Positions 31,392 through 34,462 of a stretch of DNA of 34,462 nucleotides are shown in pieces. Numbering within the stretch: the first letter of the stretch is position 1; each line of letters begins with the position of its first letter. Location: positions 123,458 through 157,919 of the forward strand of contig NZ_VDMP01000020.1 of NCBI RefSeq assembly GCF_006335005.1, read 5' to 3'. This DNA is from Nocardioides albidus. GTDB taxonomy: Bacteria > Actinomycetota > Actinomycetes > Propionibacteriales > Nocardioidaceae. Made by a program: the position numbers and the translations under genes. Below the pieces are notes generated by a model. The model was not told the origin of the DNA. It worked only from the letters and a program-made list of their open reading frames with translations, and searched no databases.

Positions 31392-33080
31392 GTGACGACC
31401 CGTCCCGAGAGCAGCCGCGCGCCCGTGCAGGTGGGGCCCTATCGGCTGCTCACCCTGCTCGGCGAGGGCGGCATGGGCATCGTGCACCTCGCGCAGGGCC
31501 CCGACGGCCAACGGGTCGCGCTCAAGGTGCTGCGCCCACAGGTGGTCGGCGACCAGGAGGCGCGCAACCGGCTGGCCCGCGAGGTCGGCTCGCTGACCCG
31601 GGTGCGCAGCCCGTGGGTCGCCGAGATGCTCGACGCCGACCCCTGGGCCGAGGTGCCCTACGTCGTCACCCGCTACGTCCCGGGCTTCTCGCTGCACGAG
31701 CACGTCGCCGCCGAAGGCCCGGTCGCCGGCCGCGACCTGCTCTGGCTGGCGGGCTGTCTCGCGGAGGGCCTGGCGGCGGTCCACGCCGCCGGCGTCCTGC
31801 ACCGCGACGTCAAGCCCGGCAACGTGCTCATGGAGGGCCGCACCCCGATCCTCATCGACTTCGGCCTGGCCCGGGTCGCCGACGACATCCGGCTCACCCA
31901 GACCGGTTGGCTCCTCGGGACGCCGGGCTACCTCGCCCCCGAGATCCTGTACGGCGACGACGCGACCCCGGCGGCCGACGTCCACGCCTGGGCGGCCACG
32001 GTCGCGTACGCCGCAAGTGGGCGGGCGCCGTACGGTCGCGGGCCTGCGATGGCGGTCATGGACCGCACGCGACGCGGCCAGCACGACCTGACCGGGATCG
32101 AGAGTCCGCTCGCCGAGGTGCTCGCGGCGGCCCTGGACCCCGACCCCCTCGAGCGGCCGCTGCTCGAGGAGCTCCTCGCCTGGCTGCGCCCGCAGAGCAC
32201 CCGCCCCGAGCTGCCGCCGACCCCGCCGCCCGGCGCGCTGTTCGCGCCAGGCCCGGTGCCGGACGCCTTCACGCTGCCGCTGGCGGTCGCGGCCCAGGCC
32301 GAGGCGCCGGTCGACCGCGGCCCGGCGACGCCGCGGACCGTCCCCGAGCCGTCGGCGCCCGGGACCCAGGTGCTCCCGACCACGGCCGGCCCCACGGCTC
32401 CCGCGTCGCCGCCGATCCCGCCGGTCCCGCCGGTCCCGCCGGGCCCCGCGATGGCGCGGATGGAGGAGCAGTTCGACCAGGCGTGGGATCTCGAGCAGGC
32501 GTTCGTCACGCAGCCGAGGGCGCCGCTGGGCGAGCGGCTCAGGCGCTGGGTCGCCGTCGGCCTCGGCGCGCTCGTCCTCGGCGCGGGGACGGCCGCCGCG
32601 CCGTGGGTCGCGGGCGTGGTCGTCGTGCTCGCGGTGTGGCTGCTGCGCGCCGGATCGCTCGCGGCGTCGGCGGTCGCGAGCCGTCGTACCGTCCGCGGTG
32701 CGAAGTGGTACGACGGCCTCCGCCTGCTCACCACGAGTCCCTGGCACCTCCTCCGCGCCGTCACCGGCACGGTCGTGCTCGTGACGTGGAGCGCCGGACT
32801 GGGCGCAGCGGCCGGGCTGCTGGGCTATGCGCTCGCGCTCGACCTGCCGAGCACGCTCCTGGCCTGCGGCGTCACGCTCGGCGTCGCGCTGTGGTCGGGG
32901 CCGGGAAGCAGCCGGTTCCGGTCACCGCTCTCGCGGGTCCTCGACCCGCTCTCACGCCGGCCGGTCCCGTGGCTGCTGACCTGCGCGGCGCTGCTGGCGC
33001 TCGCCGGCGGCCTCGGCGCCCTGGTCGCCGGCAACGGCGTCGACTGGCTGCCGTGGTCGAGCGGTCCGTTTGGACTCTGA
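31392..33080 (+). CDS. Membrane-bound Ser/Thr protein kinase with polytopic C-terminus
   Basis: 562 residues from GTG 31392. The Hanks-type kinase domain covers about 15-265: Gly loop LGEGGMGIVHLA, Lys45 in VALKVL, HRDVKPGN (137-144), DFG (156-158), GTPGYLAPE. All catalytic residues are present, and it has the RD motif of kinases activated by phosphorylation. A Pro-rich linker (to about 355) leads to a C-terminal region with roughly five membrane helices (two at 380-425, two at 455-505, one near 530-550). There are no PASTA or other sensor repeats outside the membrane. Targets are unknown. It is not part of the PknG operon. Confidence 0.9.
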   Translation: MTTRPESSRAPVQVGPYRLLTLLGEGGMGIVHLAQGPDGQRVALKVLRPQVVGDQEARNRLAREVGSLTRVRSPWVAEMLDADPWAEVPYVVTRYVPGFSLHEHVAAEGPVAGRDLLWLAGCLAEGLAAVHAAGVLHRDVKPGNVLMEGRTPILIDFGLARVADDIRLTQTGWLLGTPGYLAPEILYGDDATPAADVHAWAATVAYAASGRAPYGRGPAMAVMDRTRRGQHDLTGIESPLAEVLAAALDPDPLERPLLEELLAWLRPQSTRPELPPTPPPGALFAPGPVPDAFTLPLAVAAQAEAPVDRGPATPRTVPEPSAPGTQVLPTTAGPTAPASPPIPPVPPVPPGPAMARMEEQFDQAWDLEQAFVTQPRAPLGERLRRWVAVGLGALVLGAGTAAAPWVAGVVVVLAVWLLRAGSLAASAVASRRTVRGAKWYDGLRLLTTSPWHLLRAVTGTVVLVTWSAGLGAAAGLLGYALALDLPSTLLACGVTLGVALWSGPGSSRFRSPLSRVLDPLSRRPVPWLLTCAALLALAGGLGALVAGNGVDWLPWSSGPFGL

Positions 33081-33115
33081 CCCGTCACCCGGCGCAGCCG
33101 TGGCACACTGGCCTC

Positions 33116-33145
33116 GTGCGCACCGTCACCACCATCATTAGTTAG
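33116..33145 (+). CDS. Leader peptide upstream of cimA
   Basis: A 9-residue ORF, VRTVTTIIS (GTG start), with Thr, Val, Thr, Thr, Ile, Ile codons at 33122-33139. Ile is the end product of the citramalate route. CACACT (33104-33109) ends six bases before the GTG, so it may be leaderless. A stem begins on the stop codon, and a terminator follows. Confidence 0.7.
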   Translation: MRTVTTIIS

Positions 33146-33170
33146 CGCGTCCGACGCCCGTCGGACGCGC
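33145..33170 (+). promoter_or_regulatory. 12-bp stem in the cimA leader RNA
   Basis: GCGCGTCCGACG, two bases, CGTCGGACGCGC: an exact inverted repeat that starts on the last base of the leader peptide stop codon and ends one base before the terminator stem. A ribosome stalled on the Ile codons would reach into its left arm. Confidence 0.65.
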
Positions 33171-33171
33171 C

Positions 33172-33201
33172 AGCCTCTCGTTGTCGGGAGGCTTTTGTTT
33201 T
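33172..33201 (+). terminator. cimA attenuator: intrinsic terminator
   Basis: AGCCTCTCG, loop TTGT, CGGGAGGCT (9 pairs with one T-G), then TTTTGTTTT. It lies 26 nt before the cimA ATG and after the leader peptide, so it should govern read-through into cimA. Confidence 0.85.
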
Positions 33202-33226
33202 GCCCGGACCCACCAGCGAGAGACCC

Positions 33227-34462
33227 ATGACCCAGCAGCGCGACGCCTCCTTGGACCTCCACGGCTCCTTCCACGTCTACGACACCACCCTGCGCGACGG
33301 CATGCAGCAGGAGGGGCTCAACCCGACGGTGGCCGACAAGCTGGCCATCGCGCGCCACCTGGACGGCCTCGGCGTCGGCTTCATCGAGGGCGGCTGGCCG
33401 GGCGCCAATCCCAAGGACACCGAGTTCTTCCGCCGGGCGGCCCTCGAGCTCGACCTGAAGCACGCCCGTCTCGCGGCCTTCGGGTCCACCCGCCGCGCCG
33501 GCCTCCTCGCCGCCGACGACCCGCAGGTCGCCGCACTGCGCGACAGCGGCGCCGGCGTGGTCACCCTGGTCGCCAAGTCCCACGTCGGCCACGTCGAGAA
33601 GGCGCTGCGGACCACGCCCGAGGAGAACCTCGCGATGGTCCGCGACACCGTCAGCCACCTGCGCGCCGAGGGCCAGCAGGTCTTCCTCGACGCCGAGCAC
33701 TTCTTCGACGGCTACCGGCTCGACCGCTCCTACGCGCTCGAGGTGCTCCGGACGGCGTACGACGCCGGCGCCGAGGTGATCGCGCTGTGCGACACCAACG
33801 GCGGCATGCTGCCCGGCTGGGTGTCCGATGTCGTCCACGACGTCATCGAGAACGCCCAGGTCCGCGTCGGCATCCACTGCCACAACGACACCGGCTGTGC
33901 GGTCGCGAACACCCTCGCCGCGGTCGAGGCCGGCGCCACGCACGTGCAGGGTTGCATCAACGGCTACGGCGAGCGCACCGGCAACGCCGACCTCGTCAAC
34001 GTCGTCGCCAATCTCGAGCTCAAGCTGGACCGGCAGGTGCTGCCCCCCGGGCTGCTCACCGAGGCGACCCGGATCGCGCACGCCGTCGCGGAGGTCACCA
34101 ACGTGCCGCCCGCCTCCCGACAGCCGTACGTCGGCGCCTCGGCGTTCGCGCACAAGGCGGGCCTGCACGCGAGCGCGATCAAGATCGACCCCGACCTCTA
34201 CCAGCACATGGACCCGGCCGGCGTCGGCAACGACATGCGCCTGCTGGTCTCCGACATGGCCGGCCGGGCGACCATCGAGCTCAAGGGCAAGGAGCTGGGC
34301 TTCGACCTCTCCGGCAACCCCGAGCTCGTCACCCGCGTCACCGCCCGGGTCAAGGAGCTGGAGTCGCGCGGCTACACCTTCGAGGCGGCCGACGCCTCGT
34401 TCGAGCTGCTCCTCGCCGAGGAGGTCGACGGCGAGCGGCCGTCGTACTTCGAGATCGAGAGC
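33227..34462 (+). CDS. cimA: (R)-Citramalate synthase, 3' partial
   Basis: 412 residues are visible from ATG 33227, and the frame is still open at the right edge. It is a DRE-TIM metallolyase: FHVYDTTLRDGMQQEGLN carries the DTTLRDG metal-binding motif, ALCDTNGGMLPG and GIHCHNDTGCAVANTLAAVE give the HxH metal ligands, and QGCINGYGERTGNADL and ASAFAHKAGLHASAI follow. The motif series fits the citramalate synthase group rather than LeuA. It condenses acetyl-CoA and pyruvate into citramalate, giving 2-oxobutyrate for isoleucine without threonine. The C-terminal regulatory domain has just begun (ELESRGYTFEAADASFELLL). GAGAG lies before the ATG. Confidence 0.93.
   Translation, partial: MTQQRDASLDLHGSFHVYDTTLRDGMQQEGLNPTVADKLAIARHLDGLGVGFIEGGWPGANPKDTEFFRRAALELDLKHARLAAFGSTRRAGLLAADDPQVAALRDSGAGVVTLVAKSHVGHVEKALRTTPEENLAMVRDTVSHLRAEGQQVFLDAEHFFDGYRLDRSYALEVLRTAYDAGAEVIALCDTNGGMLPGWVSDVVHDVIENAQVRVGIHCHNDTGCAVANTLAAVEAGATHVQGCINGYGERTGNADLVNVVANLELKLDRQVLPPGLLTEATRIAHAVAEVTNVPPASRQPYVGASAFAHKAGLHASAIKIDPDLYQHMDPAGVGNDMRLLVSDMAGRATIELKGKELGFDLSGNPELVTRVTARVKELESRGYTFEAADASFELLLAEEVDGERPSYFEIES

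Noticed and set aside
33227..34462. Calling the last gene 2-isopropylmalate synthase (leuA)
   Set aside because: The motif series and the Ile/Thr leader peptide fit citramalate synthase better; leuA of actinobacteria has a different N-terminus. The missing 3' part leaves slight doubt.
1..34462. tRNA, rRNA, CRISPR, insertion sequence or prophage signatures
   Set aside because: I looked for cloverleaf arms, spaced direct repeats, transposase or integrase motifs and att-like repeats and saw none; a dedicated search could still find a weak one.

Overview
The window is GC-rich chromosomal DNA of an actinobacterium. A Nocardioides-like member of the Nocardioidaceae is my best guess, from codon use, GTG starts and gene content; no rRNA or marker gene is present to prove it. 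I see no tRNA, rRNA, CRISPR array, transposase or phage gene.

Layout, left to right. (1) The 3' end of a CHAD-domain gene. (2) An ilv leader (leader peptide, stem, intrinsic terminator) followed by ilvB-ilvN-ilvC, ending in a perfect inverted repeat shared with a convergent DUF4352-type membrane protein. (3) Mixed single genes: a DUF6907-like protein, an XRE regulator, a VOC protein, a half-size EamA transporter, an ABC-2 exporter pair, a DsbA/FrnE-like oxidoreductase and a MaoC-type hydratase. (4) serA, then a divergent MocR regulator / YczE membrane protein pair. (5) A ten-gene operon (14289-26650): telA, an unknown, a CbxX/CfxQ AAA+ ATPase, GlnX-like and GlnH-like sensor proteins, a helical unknown, pknG, a PP2C phosphatase, a VWA protein and an FHA protein. 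Nearly every junction overlaps by 4-8 nt. (6) A convergent methyltransferase, then a second branched-chain leader region with leader peptide, competing stems and a small ORF, before leuB and ilvE. (7) An alpha/beta hydrolase, a MmcQ/YjbR-like protein and a membrane-anchored Ser/Thr kinase. (8) A third leader (leader peptide, 12-bp stem, terminator) and the 5' part of cimA, which runs off the window.

Two themes link the genes. First, amino-acid synthesis: ilvBNC, leuB, ilvE and cimA make valine, leucine and isoleucine. Three of these transcription units are preceded by short peptides rich in Leu/Val/Ile/Thr codons, which points to attenuation. Second, the ten-gene operon joins the mycobacterial GlnX-GlnH-PknG amino-acid sensing pathway to a TelA protein, an AAA+ ATPase and a kinase/PP2C/VWA/FHA set that resembles the TerY-P triads of tellurium-resistance-type systems. 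As given, pknG in that operon is broken: a short stretch of its kinase domain is replaced by T7-C and the frame shifts.

Many genes here appear to start leaderless: a -10-like hexamer (mostly NANNCT) lies exactly six bases before the start codon.
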